A stretch of DNA of 64,000 bases from Betaproteobacteria bacterium (GTDB taxonomy: Bacteria; Pseudomonadota; Gammaproteobacteria; Burkholderiales; Casimicrobiaceae), in contig JADJWJ010000004.1 in the NCBI GenBank assembly GCA_016716425.1, positions 248,001-312,000 of the forward strand, read 5' to 3'. Below, piece by piece: positions 42,951 to 53,355 of the stretch (position 1 is its first letter; each line of letters opens with the position of its first letter). The position numbers were made by a program, and so were the translations under genes. Below the pieces are notes generated by a model. The model did not search any database, was not told the DNA's origin, and was given only the letters and a program-made list of their open reading frames with translations.

Positions 42951-44195
42951 GTGGACGAGCCGATGAGCACGCCTGTCACGACCGTCGACCGCATCGAGGC
43001 CGCCGTCGCGGCGCTCGGCGACGGCCCGCTGACGGAGTCCGCGCTGCAGCGGCACGTGGCGCCGCTGTTCGCGCGCGTGCGTGCGGCGTGGTGCGATCGC
43101 GTCTATCTCGCGAACCACTCGCTGGGTCGCCCGCTCGACGCCACCGACGACGACGTGCGCGAGGGCATGGCCGCGTGGTACGCGCACCTCGGGGGCGCAT
43201 GGGACGCGTGGGAGGCCGAGATGCAGGCGTATCGGGCGCGGATCGCGCGGCTGCTGGGCGCGCCGCGCGCGGATTGCGTCGTGCCCAAGACCAGCGCCGG
43301 GCAGGGGCTGCGCGCGATCCTCAACACGTACGACACGGTGCCGCGCGTGGTCGCCACGCGCGGCGAGTTCGACTCGCTGGACGTGATCCTGCGCGAGTAC
43401 GTGCGGCGCGGCCGCATCGCGTTGACGCTGGTCGAGCCCGGCGCGGACGGTGCGTTCGCGAGCGACGCGATCGTCGCGGCGATCGGCGCGCGCGCCGACC
43501 TCGTCGTCGTGTCGCAGGTCGTCTTCAACACCGGCCAGCGGATCGCCGACCTGCCGATGATCGTCGCGGCCGCACACGCGGCGGGCGGCCGGATCCTGCT
43601 CGACGTCTACCACTCCTTGGCCGTGTTCCCGGTCGACGTCGCTGCGCTCGACGTCGACTTCGCGGTCGGCGGCGCGTACAAGTACCTGCGCGGCGGCCCC
43701 GGCGCGTGCTTCCTGTACCTGCATCCGCGCCACCTCGACGGCTCGCTGCGCACGCTCGACACCGGCTGGTTCGCCAAGCGCGATCCGTTCGCGTACCTGC
43801 GCCCCGATCCGCCGGAGTATGCGAGGGGCGGCGACGCGTTCCTCGAATCGACCCCGCCCGTGCTGCCGTTCTACCAGGCGCGCGCCGGACAGGTGCTGGC
43901 GCTGGCGCTGGGCGTTCCCCGCATCCGCGAGCATTCGCTCGCATTGCAGCGGCGGCTGGTCGGGCTGGTGAACGAGCAGGCCGTGAGCGTGGCCGGCGGC
44001 ACCGACGACCGCGGCGCGTTCGTCACCATCACGGACCCGGACGCGGAAGGGTGGTCGGTGCGGCTGCGCGCGGCGGGCGTCTGGACGGACGCCCGCGGCC
44101 CGCACCTGCGGCTGTGTCCCGATATCCTGACGACCGACGCCGAGATCGCGCAGGCGGCTGCCGCCGTGGCGGCTACGCGCCCGCGGCGCGAATGA
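42951..44195 (+). CDS. kynU: Kynureninase
   Basis: This PLP enzyme cleaves kynurenine to anthranilate and alanine. The 414-residue protein has VYLANHSLGRPL near the start, the PLP-lysine motif GGAYKYLRGGPGACFLY, the LDTGWFAKRDPF segment and the late VRLRAAGVWTDARGPHLRLCP block. GTG at 42951 or ATG at 42963 may start it. It is six bases downstream of kynA. The kynurenine formamidase gene (kynB) is not in the window. The 3' end overlaps the convergent DUF2970 gene by 23 bases. Confidence 0.94.
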   Translation: MDEPMSTPVTTVDRIEAAVAALGDGPLTESALQRHVAPLFARVRAAWCDRVYLANHSLGRPLDATDDDVREGMAAWYAHLGGAWDAWEAEMQAYRARIARLLGAPRADCVVPKTSAGQGLRAILNTYDTVPRVVATRGEFDSLDVILREYVRRGRIALTLVEPGADGAFASDAIVAAIGARADLVVVSQVVFNTGQRIADLPMIVAAAHAAGGRILLDVYHSLAVFPVDVAALDVDFAVGGAYKYLRGGPGACFLYLHPRHLDGSLRTLDTGWFAKRDPFAYLRPDPPEYARGGDAFLESTPPVLPFYQARAGQVLALALGVPRIREHSLALQRRLVGLVNEQAVSVAGGTDDRGAFVTITDPDAEGWSVRLRAAGVWTDARGPHLRLCPDILTTDAEIAQAAAAVAATRPRRE

Positions 44196-44460
44196 TCAGC
44201 CGCACGACCAGCAGCAGCGTCAGCACGAGTCCCAACCCCATCGCGACGCCGACCAGCACGACCTGGTGCGGCCGGACGGTCACCGCGTCCTTGCGCATGG
44301 CGCGGCCCTTGCGGACGCCGAAGAAGCTCCAGAATACCGCGCCCACCACCTCGGTCATCCTGGCCGGGCGCGGCGGCACGGGCGGCTCGCCCTGCGTGGC
44401 AGGCGGGAATTGCGGCTGGGGCGCGGACTCCGACTCGGGCTCGGGCTCGGGGGTGGGCAT
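44173..44460 (-). CDS. DUF2970 small membrane protein
   Basis: This 95-residue protein has a Pro/Glu/Gln-rich N-terminus (about 33 residues), then the DUF2970 core VVGAVFWSFFGVRKGRAMRKD and one TM helix (VVLVGVAMGLGLVLTLLLVV). DUF2970 is a betaproteobacterial family of unknown function. It diverges from clpB and converges with kynU. Confidence 0.88.
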   Translation of the reverse strand: MPTPEPEPESESAPQPQFPPATQGEPPVPPRPARMTEVVGAVFWSFFGVRKGRAMRKDAVTVRPHQVVLVGVAMGLGLVLTLLLVVRLIIRAAGA

Positions 44461-44553
44461 GGCGATATGGCGGAAGCGTCGCCGGCAATCGTAGCATCGA
44501 GCGTGCGCCCCGCCGGCCGCGCGTCCCGGTCCGCCGGCTCCCGGTTCTCCCTG

Positions 44554-44580
44554 TTGAAATTGCAGGCATTTTCCCCATAT
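44554..44580 (+). promoter_or_regulatory. Sigma32 heat-shock promoter of clpB
   Basis: TTGAAA (44554-44559) and CCCCATAT (44573-44580), separated by 13 bases, match the sigma32 consensus (CTTGAAA and CCCCATnT) and lie 32 bases before the clpB ATG. The local sequence is much richer in A/T than its surroundings. Confidence 0.85.
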
Positions 44581-44612
44581 TCACAGGAAGCCCGAACAAT
44601 CAAGGACCTCCG

Positions 44613-47204
<2,592 letters not shown>

Positions 47205-47252
47205 CGAAATGTTGCGATGCTGCGTCCTGCCGGTGCGCGTGCGAGCGCACTG

Positions 47253-47294
47253 CCGCGCGGCGCGACATGCCGGATGGGCATGCGCGCCGCGCGG
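47253..47294. other. Long near-perfect hairpin downstream of clpB
   Basis: Arms CCGCGCGGCGCG (47253-47264) and CGCGCCGCGCGG (47283-47294) are perfect and continue inward as CATGCC/GGCATG (47266-47271/47277-47282) with one bulged A and loop GGATG. The 18-bp stem could act as the clpB 3' end, although no T run follows. The remaining bases of the 195-base gap show nothing else. Confidence 0.6.
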
Positions 47295-47399
47295 CCGCGA
47301 GGGCGCGCCCGGCCCGCGGATTCCTTGATCCGCCCCAAGGTGCTGCCGGCGGGCAGGCGCGACACTGGGGGCCTCAACATTCTTCGAGGGCCGTCAGCG

Positions 47400-47936
47400 A
47401 TGCCCCTGCGCAACACGTCCACGTCGTTCGGCGCCATCGCCCGTGCCTTCCACTGGGCCATGGCGCTTCTCATCATCGTCGCGATCGCGCTGATCGAGCT
47501 GGCCGAATTCGCGCCCAAAGGCAGCGCGCTGCGCCGCGGCATGTTCAACGGGCACATGCAGGCGGGGCTCGTCGTGCTGGCGCTGGTCTGGTTCCGGCTC
47601 GCGTGGAAGCTCGGCAACGCCGAGCCGGCGATCGTCCCGGCGCCGGCGGCGTGGCAGCGGCGCGCCGCACACGCCGCCGAATGGACCTTCTACGCGCTGA
47701 TGGTCGCGCTGCCCGTGCTCGGTGTCCTGATGATGCAGGCGGACGGGAGGGCCGTCGCGCTGCTGGGCCTATCGCTGCCCGTTCTCGTCGGCGCCGATGA
47801 GGGACTCGCGCACCGGCTGGAAGACGTGCACGAATGGCTCGGCAACGCGCTGATCGTGCTGATCGGTCTGCACGTCGCCGCCACCGTCTGGCACGGCGTC
47901 GTGCTGCGCGACAACACGCTGGCGCGTATGCGCTGA
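47400..47936 (+). CDS. Cytochrome b561 family protein
   Basis: This 178-residue inner-membrane dihaem cytochrome has four predicted TMs. Haem-ligand histidines lie in FHWAMALLIIV, GHMQAGLVVLALVWFRLAW, VHEWLGNALIVLIGLHVAA and the H next to WHG. The start ATG 47400 follows CGAGGG; the frame is open upstream but not coding-like. Its electron-transfer partner is unknown. It is monocistronic. Confidence 0.92.
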   Translation: MPLRNTSTSFGAIARAFHWAMALLIIVAIALIELAEFAPKGSALRRGMFNGHMQAGLVVLALVWFRLAWKLGNAEPAIVPAPAAWQRRAAHAAEWTFYALMVALPVLGVLMMQADGRAVALLGLSLPVLVGADEGLAHRLEDVHEWLGNALIVLIGLHVAATVWHGVVLRDNTLARMR

Positions 47937-48106
47937 CGGGGCGGTCGCGCTGCATCGCGCGCGGCGCACCGGGCCGCGCGTCGCACCCACGCGACTTGGT
48001 GCGAGCCTCGGTTGACTCACCCTCGCCGCAGGCTCGCGCCTGCACTTCGCGACGAAGACGGCGACGCGTGCCCGGACCCGCGTGCCGGGCGCCGCGCGAA
48101 TCCCGC

Positions 48107-48712
48107 TCATGTACGAACCACGATGATCTGCGCATCGTCGGCGTGCTCGACGACGAGCGTCCGGACCCGGCCTTGCCATAGCGATTGCAACAGCGAACTC
48201 TCGTCCGCCGAGGCGGTGCCGGCGACGCAGCGCGGCATGAGCGCGGCGACGCGCGGATCGGACGGGATGCGGTCGAGCCGGGCGGACACGATGGCGGCGG
48301 CACCCGTGTCCACGCGCGTGAACCGAATCTGGCCCGGGATGTCGACGCCGAAGAACAGGAGCCCGCGGCGATCGAAGTGCCCGCCGATGCCTTTGAAACC
48401 GGTGTCGTGGGTCGCGCCGGTCAGGAAGCTCGCGACGTTGGCAACGACGCCGGCCACGCCTTCCTGTCGGTCGCCACGCAGTTCGACTTTGATGCCTCCG
48501 CGCTCCGGCAACGTAGCGGGGTACAGCGCACGCATGGCGGCACGGGTCATCAGGTAGGCGGACGCCACGGTCGGACACGAGTGCCCGGCGAGCTTCACCG
48601 TGTCGGCGTAGCTGTACTCGAGCACACCGTCCTCGGCTGCGCCGAGGACGCGGGCGAGCGGGTCGCGCACGGTGATCCGGGGCGCGGCGGCGAAGAATTC
48701 GGGAAAGCGCAT
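48107..48712 (-). CDS. FmdE-like domain protein
   Basis: This 201-residue protein has VKLAGHSCPTVASAYLMTRAAM, which resembles the conserved GHxCP motif of the FmdE family (formylmethanofuran dehydrogenase subunit E-like proteins that bind metal or act near molybdopterin enzymes). It has no signal peptide or TM. It diverges from the tetR gene with an AT-rich operator-like region between them, so TetR probably controls it too. A true FmdE function is not implied. Confidence 0.72.
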   Translation of the reverse strand: MRFPEFFAAAPRITVRDPLARVLGAAEDGVLEYSYADTVKLAGHSCPTVASAYLMTRAAMRALYPATLPERGGIKVELRGDRQEGVAGVVANVASFLTGATHDTGFKGIGGHFDRRGLLFFGVDIPGQIRFTRVDTGAAAIVSARLDRIPSDPRVAALMPRCVAGTASADESSLLQSLWQGRVRTLVVEHADDAQIIVVRT

Positions 48713-48762
48713 GGTCGGGGACTCCCTGGGATCGGCGGGGTTGCAATTCCGCTGCCGCGAAT

Positions 48763-48786
48763 GTAAGATAGTACTTGATTACTTAC
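48763..48786. promoter_or_regulatory. Candidate TetR operator between the FmdE-like gene and tetR
   Basis: GTAAG (48763-48767) and CTTAC (48782-48786) form an imperfect inverted repeat with a 14-base spacer that reads TACTT GATTA inside, in the only AT-rich part of the 97-base divergent gap. Location and symmetry fit an autoregulatory TetR site. Confidence 0.5.
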
Positions 48787-48809
48787 TTTCGAGCAACCAT
48801 CTGGATGCC

Positions 48810-49445
48810 ATGGATGCCCCGACCGCGCCGCGAACGATGCCCCGGGTCCGCCTGAAGACGGACGAGCGGCAACGCGAAATCGTTGCCGCGGTGTTGTCGC
48901 TGGCGCGCGAGCGAGGCCCGGATTCGATCACGACCCAGGCGATCGCCGATCGCATCGGCGTCACGCAGGGCGCGCTGTTCCGGCACTTTCCCGACAAGCA
49001 GGCGATCTGGCTCGCCGTCTTTGCCTGGGTACGTGAGTCACTTGCCGCCGTGCTCGATGCGGCAGTGGCGAAGACCGATTCGCCGCTGGGCAAGATCGAG
49101 CGCGCCTTCCTCGCCCACGTCGCGTTCGTCGCCGCGAACCCCGGCGTACCGCGCGTCCTGTTCCACGAGCTGCAGTACCCGGGCGACTCGCCGGTACGTG
49201 CCGAAGTGGCCAGGATGATCGCCGCCTACAGCAAGCGTCTGGCGTTGCTCTTCGCCAACGCCAAGTCGGCGGGCGAGCTTCCTGCCGATCTCGATGCCAA
49301 CCTCGCCCCCGTGCTGTTCATCGGCGCCGTACAGGGCCTGGTCATCCAGTCCGCGCTCGCCGGCGACGAGGCCGCGATGATCAAACGTGCCCGGCAATTG
49401 TTCCCGTTGCTGCTCCACGGATATCGCGGGCGGAGAAAGCCGTGA
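48810..49445 (+). CDS. TetR family repressor
   Basis: This 211-residue regulator has an N-terminal TetR helix-turn-helix (REIVAAVLSLARERGPDSITTQAIADRIGVTQGALFRHFPDKQAIW, about 21-65) and an all-helical ligand domain. ATG 48810 is chosen as the first that keeps a normal-length N-terminus. Its TGA overlaps the GTG of the HlyD gene (GTGA), so it heads the exporter operon and probably represses it. Confidence 0.92.
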   Translation: MDAPTAPRTMPRVRLKTDERQREIVAAVLSLARERGPDSITTQAIADRIGVTQGALFRHFPDKQAIWLAVFAWVRESLAAVLDAAVAKTDSPLGKIERAFLAHVAFVAANPGVPRVLFHELQYPGDSPVRAEVARMIAAYSKRLALLFANAKSAGELPADLDANLAPVLFIGAVQGLVIQSALAGDEAAMIKRARQLFPLLLHGYRGRRKP

Positions 49446-50626
49446 ACCTGCGCCTGGGCCGCAAGACCGTACTGATCGCTGCCGGCATCGCCGGCGTGCT
49501 TCTGCTCGGCTGGCTGGCGACGAGCCAGGGCCCGCTCGCGCCGACCAGGATCACGCTCGCCAAGGTCGAACAGGGACCGCTGGCGGCAAGCACGTTCGGC
49601 ATCGGCACGGTCGAGGCACGCCGCGGCTATGCACTCGGGCCGACGGTGGCGAGCCGCGTTGCCCGCGTGCTCGTGGACCAGGGCGACGTCGTCGAGAGCG
49701 GGCAGTTGCTCGCCGAACTCGATCCGGTCGATCTGGGGGATCGCGTCGTCAGCGGGCAGCTCGCGGCAGAACGCGCCACCAGCATCGTCCGCGCGGCCGA
49801 GGCGCAGCTCGCCGAGGCGCAGAGCCGCGCGCAAATCGCCGTCGCGAGCGCGCGTCGCTCCAACGAGCTGCGCGCGCAGGGATTCGTCAGCCAGGAGGCC
49901 GCCGACGCCAAAGGACACGAAGCCAATGCGGCGAAGGCGGCCGTCGATGCGGCGACAGCTCAACTGGCCGCCGCGCGGCGCGACCACGACCGGGCGTTGT
50001 CCGATGTCGCGGGCGTCGGCAAGCTGCGCGCGCAGGCGCGGCTCACGAGTCCCGTCGACGGCGTGGTCAGCGCGCGTCTGGTCGAGCCCGGAACCACGAT
50101 CGTTGCCGGGCAGGCCGTGCTGCAGGTCATCGACCCGGCGACCCTGTGGATCAAGGCGCGAATCGACCAGGGCCAGGCCGGCGGCGTGCGCGTGGGGCAG
50201 TCCGCCGAGATCGTGTTGCGCTCGGACCCCAGGCGCACCTATCGTGGAGAGGTCCAGCGCGTCGACTGGGTGAGCGATGCGGTGACCGAAGAGAGAATCG
50301 TCAACGTCGGCTTCGCGGTGCGGCCGGAAGGGATTTCGGTCGGCGAGCTGGTCGAGGTGACGATCCGCACCGCCGAGCTCGCCAATGTGCGCTCGATACC
50401 GGCCGCGGCGGTGAAGCGGCTCGATCGGCAGGACGGCGTCTGGCAACTCGCCGACGGCCGCGTGGAATTCCGGCCGGTGAAGGTGGGCATCACGACGCTA
50501 GACGGGCGCAGCCAGATCGTGGACGGCCTGAACGTGGGCGACGAGGTCGTCGTGCACAGCGAACGGGCGCTGAAGCCGGACGCCAGGGTCAGGATCGTCC
50601 CCGCGATCGTCAGCGCCAGTCCATGA
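49442..50626 (+). CDS. HlyD/MacA/DevB-type membrane-fusion protein
   Basis: This 394-residue adaptor has one N-terminal TM (VLIAAGIAGVLLLGWLA), a split biotinyl-lipoyl domain (about 70-90 and 195-225, ARLTSPVDGVVSARLVEPGT), a coiled-coil hairpin (about 105-190) and a beta-barrel. It links the inner-membrane ABC transporter to an outer-membrane channel, which is not encoded here. The start overlaps tetR and the stop overlaps the permease (ATGA). Confidence 0.92.
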   Translation: MNLRLGRKTVLIAAGIAGVLLLGWLATSQGPLAPTRITLAKVEQGPLAASTFGIGTVEARRGYALGPTVASRVARVLVDQGDVVESGQLLAELDPVDLGDRVVSGQLAAERATSIVRAAEAQLAEAQSRAQIAVASARRSNELRAQGFVSQEAADAKGHEANAAKAAVDAATAQLAAARRDHDRALSDVAGVGKLRAQARLTSPVDGVVSARLVEPGTTIVAGQAVLQVIDPATLWIKARIDQGQAGGVRVGQSAEIVLRSDPRRTYRGEVQRVDWVSDAVTEERIVNVGFAVRPEGISVGELVEVTIRTAELANVRSIPAAAVKRLDRQDGVWQLADGRVEFRPVKVGITTLDGRSQIVDGLNVGDEVVVHSERALKPDARVRIVPAIVSASP

Positions 50627-51816
50627 TCAACCTCGCCGGTCGCGACATCCTGTATGGCTGGGGCAAGTTCGTCTTCACCGGGCTCGGACTCGGCCTGCTC
50701 GTCGGTCTGACCCTGTCGATGGCGGGCATCTATCGCGGATTGGTGGACGACGGCAAGGTGCTGCTCGAAAACGTCGGCGCCGATCTCTGGGTCGTCCAGC
50801 GCGACACGCTCGGTCCCTACGCCGAGCCGTCGAACGTGCGCGACGATGCCTACCGGACGCTGCTCGGCGTGCGGGGTGTCGCGGAAGCCGGCAACGTCAC
50901 CTATCTGACGATGCAGATCCGGCATGAAGGCAGCGATGTCCGCGTGATGCTCGTCGGCTTCGAGCCGGGGCATCCCGGGGAACCCGGCTACCTCGTGGCC
51001 GGTCGCCCGATCACGCGCTCGCACTACGAGGCGATCGCCGACGTCAAGACGGGGTTACGGCTCGATGATCGCATCCGCATCCGCCGGCACGAGTACACGG
51101 TGGTCGGCCTGACCCGGCGCATGGTGTCGTCGGGCGGTGACCCCATGGTCTTCGTGCCGTTGCAGGATGCGCAGGAAGTGCAGTTTCTCAAGGACAACGA
51201 CGCGCTGGTGAACGAGCGGGCGCGCACCGCCGCCAATCCGGCGTTCAACCGCCCCGGGGTGCCGGGACTGCTCGAGGCGGTGCAGGCGAGCCAGGCCAGC
51301 AGCCGCACCGTGAACGTCGTCATGCTGCGACTGGCGCCGAACGCCGACGAAATCGTCGTGGCACGCGAGATTCGGCGCTGGAAGCATCTGGAAGCGTACA
51401 CGCGAAACGACATGGACGAAATCCTCGTCGCCAAGCTGATCGCCACGTCGGCGAAGCAGATCTTCATGTTTCTCGTCATCCTGGCCGTGGTCAGTGCGGC
51501 CATCGTTGCCTTCATCATCTACACGATGACGCTGAACAAGGTGCGCGAGATCGCCGTGCTCAAGTTGATCGGCGCGCGCAACCGCACCATCGCCGGCATG
51601 ATCCTGCAGCAGGCTCTCGGCCTCGGCGCCATCGCCTTCGTCGTCGGCAAGACCGCGGCCACGCTGTGGGCGCCGATCTTCCCCAAGTACGTGTTGCTGC
51701 TGCCCGGGGACGCGGTGCTGGGCGCCGTGCTCGTGCTGGTGATCTGCGCCTTCGCGAGCATCGTCGCGATCCGCGCCGCGCTGCGCGTCGATCCGGCCAC
51801 GGCCATCGGGGGCTAG
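50623..51816 (+). CDS. MacB/DevC-type FtsX-like ABC permease
   Basis: This 397-residue permease has an N-terminal TM, a periplasmic domain (about 45-270) and three C-terminal TMs. The FtsX domain shows as YTMTLNKVREIAVLKLIGARNRTIAGMILQQ and the C-terminal RAALRVDPATAIGG ending is typical of MacB/DevC permeases. It works with the fusion protein upstream and ATPase downstream; the substrate is unknown. Confidence 0.92.
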   Translation: MINLAGRDILYGWGKFVFTGLGLGLLVGLTLSMAGIYRGLVDDGKVLLENVGADLWVVQRDTLGPYAEPSNVRDDAYRTLLGVRGVAEAGNVTYLTMQIRHEGSDVRVMLVGFEPGHPGEPGYLVAGRPITRSHYEAIADVKTGLRLDDRIRIRRHEYTVVGLTRRMVSSGGDPMVFVPLQDAQEVQFLKDNDALVNERARTAANPAFNRPGVPGLLEAVQASQASSRTVNVVMLRLAPNADEIVVAREIRRWKHLEAYTRNDMDEILVAKLIATSAKQIFMFLVILAVVSAAIVAFIIYTMTLNKVREIAVLKLIGARNRTIAGMILQQALGLGAIAFVVGKTAATLWAPIFPKYVLLLPGDAVLGAVLVLVICAFASIVAIRAALRVDPATAIGG

Positions 51817-51820
51817 GGTC

Positions 51821-52528
51821 TTGGTCCATCCGGCAATCGAAATCAGCGGCTTGACCAAGCGCTACGGCGTGGGCGACGCGGCGGTCGACGCGCTGAAAGG
51901 CGTAGACATGATCGTCCGGCCCGGCGAGGTCGTGGGACTGATCGGTCCCAGCGGCTCGGGCAAGAGCACGCTGTTGAAATGCCTCGGGGCGGTGATCGAG
52001 CCCACGTCCGGCCGCATGTCGCTTGCCGGCGAGACGATCTACGACAACGGCTGGAAGGTGGCCGATCTGCGCGCGTTGCGGCGCGACCGCATCGGCTTCG
52101 TGTTCCAGGCGCCCTATCTCATCCCGTTCCTCGACGTGACCGACAATGTCGCGCTGCTGCCGATGCTCGCCGGCATGTCCAACGGCAAGGCGCGCGACCG
52201 CGCGCGCCAGATGCTTGCCGCGCTGGATGTCGGTCATCGCGCACAGGCGCAGGTGCCCCAGCTATCCGGCGGCGAGCAGCAACGCGTCGCAATCGCCCGT
52301 GCGCTGGTCAACCAGCCGCCGATCATCCTCGCCGACGAGCCGACGGCGCCGCTCGACAGCGAGCGGGCGCTGACCGTGATCCGCATTCTGAACGAGATGG
52401 CGCAGCGGTTCGGGACCGCGATCATCGTCGTCACGCACGACGAGAAGATCATCCCGACGTTCCGGCGGATCTACCACATCCGCGACGGGCGCACCTATGA
52501 GCAAGCGGGCGAGGCGCGCGCGGCCTGA
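51821..52528 (+). CDS. ABC transporter ATP-binding protein (MacB/DevA/LolD class)
   Basis: This 235-residue ATPase has Walker A GPSGSGKST, Q-loop FVFQAPYLIPFLDVTDNVALLP, signature LSGGEQQRVAIARALV, Walker B ILADEPTAPLDS (the usual GNLD is changed to APLD) and VTHD. A TTG at 51821, four bases after the permease stop, is the likely start. It completes the TetR-controlled exporter operon. Confidence 0.9.
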   Translation: MVHPAIEISGLTKRYGVGDAAVDALKGVDMIVRPGEVVGLIGPSGSGKSTLLKCLGAVIEPTSGRMSLAGETIYDNGWKVADLRALRRDRIGFVFQAPYLIPFLDVTDNVALLPMLAGMSNGKARDRARQMLAALDVGHRAQAQVPQLSGGEQQRVAIARALVNQPPIILADEPTAPLDSERALTVIRILNEMAQRFGTAIIVVTHDEKIIPTFRRIYHIRDGRTYEQAGEARAA

Positions 52529-52814
52529 AAGCGGTGCGCGATCGACTGCGGCAGGACAGGCCGGGAGGCCGCAACGACGGACCGCCCACGGTCGTGGCGG
52601 ACACGGTCATCACGAACGCGTCGGTCCGAAGCGAGGCCGGCTCGGGAACGCGCCGATCGAATACGATGTCGTCGGGCGGCAGCCGGAGCACGCGCTGGAA
52701 CCGGTCGGCCTCCGGCGCGCCGGAAGCCACCCGCGGCCAATGGACGCCGTCGAGCGCGGCGCACCCGAACGGCGCGGACTGGCCCGCGCGCATGTTGACG
52801 GCGACGCGCGGCAT
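52449..52814 (-). CDS. Possible hypothetical protein next to a DUF2917 gene
   Basis: A 121-residue frame starts 15 bases after the DUF2917 stop on the same strand. The first 85 codons have strong G/C third positions and a balanced composition (ADRFQRVLRLPPDDIVFD); the C-terminal 35 are Arg-rich where it overlaps the exporter ATPase antisense. No family is recognised, and no ribosome site is clear. It may be a decayed or extended gene. It fills most of the 300-base gap here. Confidence 0.35.
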   Translation of the reverse strand: MPRVAVNMRAGQSAPFGCAALDGVHWPRVASGAPEADRFQRVLRLPPDDIVFDRRVPEPASLRTDAFVMTVSATTVGGPSLRPPGLSCRSRSRTAFRPRAPRPLAHRCARRGCGRSAGTSG

Positions 52815-52829
52815 TCGATCGCGTCCGTG

Positions 52830-53189
52830 TCAGACGTACGGCGCCGCGTTGCGGGCAGGCGTCGCGAAGAAGCTCGCCAGCGCTTCGCCGATGCGCGCCC
52901 ACCACCGGGGCGCCACGGTCCGCTCCGACTTCCGCGTCGGCAGCCGCGGCGGGAGGACGGTGCCGATCGCGCAGAACGTCGCTTCGTTCTGCGCCTCGAC
53001 GAGCGTGAGGCCGTTGCGCTCGACCACCCAGTTGTCGCCGGCGCGCAGCACGATGTCCTGCGTGTCGTTCTGCTGGGTGATCCATACCGTGCCGCGCGTC
53101 ACGCGCAGCGTCGTGCCGCGAACGTCGGGCAGCTGCAGCATCTCGCGGGCCGCGAGGTCGATGATCGTTGCGTGATTGAAGCAGGCCAT
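52830..53189 (-). CDS. DUF2917 family protein (first copy)
   Basis: This 119-residue protein has the DUF2917 core RGTTLRVTRGTVWITQQNDTQDIVLRAGDNWVVERNGLTLVEA, a small all-beta, cupin-like fold of unknown function found mostly in Burkholderiales. GGAG 9 bases before the ATG supports the start. It diverges from the lysR gene. A second DUF2917 gene lies 1.8 kb away. Confidence 0.88.
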   Translation of the reverse strand: MACFNHATIIDLAAREMLQLPDVRGTTLRVTRGTVWITQQNDTQDIVLRAGDNWVVERNGLTLVEAQNEATFCAIGTVLPPRLPTRKSERTVAPRWWARIGEALASFFATPARNAAPYV

Positions 53190-53329
53190 GGCGGTTCTCC
53201 GTTGACATGCGTAGAATGCATCCGGCTCCGGGGCGGCCCCGCTTCGGGCTCCGGGCCCGCCGGCGGCGGATTTCGCTACCGGGTGAAGCGAATTGTCGGC
53301 GCGGGGCCGCCGTCGCTCAAACGTTGAAT

Positions 53330-53348
53330 GCGCATGTCTCGCATGCGC
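53330..53348 (+). promoter_or_regulatory. Inverted repeat upstream of lysR
   Basis: GCGCATG (53330-53336) and CATGCGC (53342-53348) form a perfect inverted repeat with a 5-base spacer, seven bases before the LysR start and about 140 bases before the divergent DUF2917 gene. It is a plausible autoregulatory site. Confidence 0.45.
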
Positions 53349-53355
53349 TGTGGGA

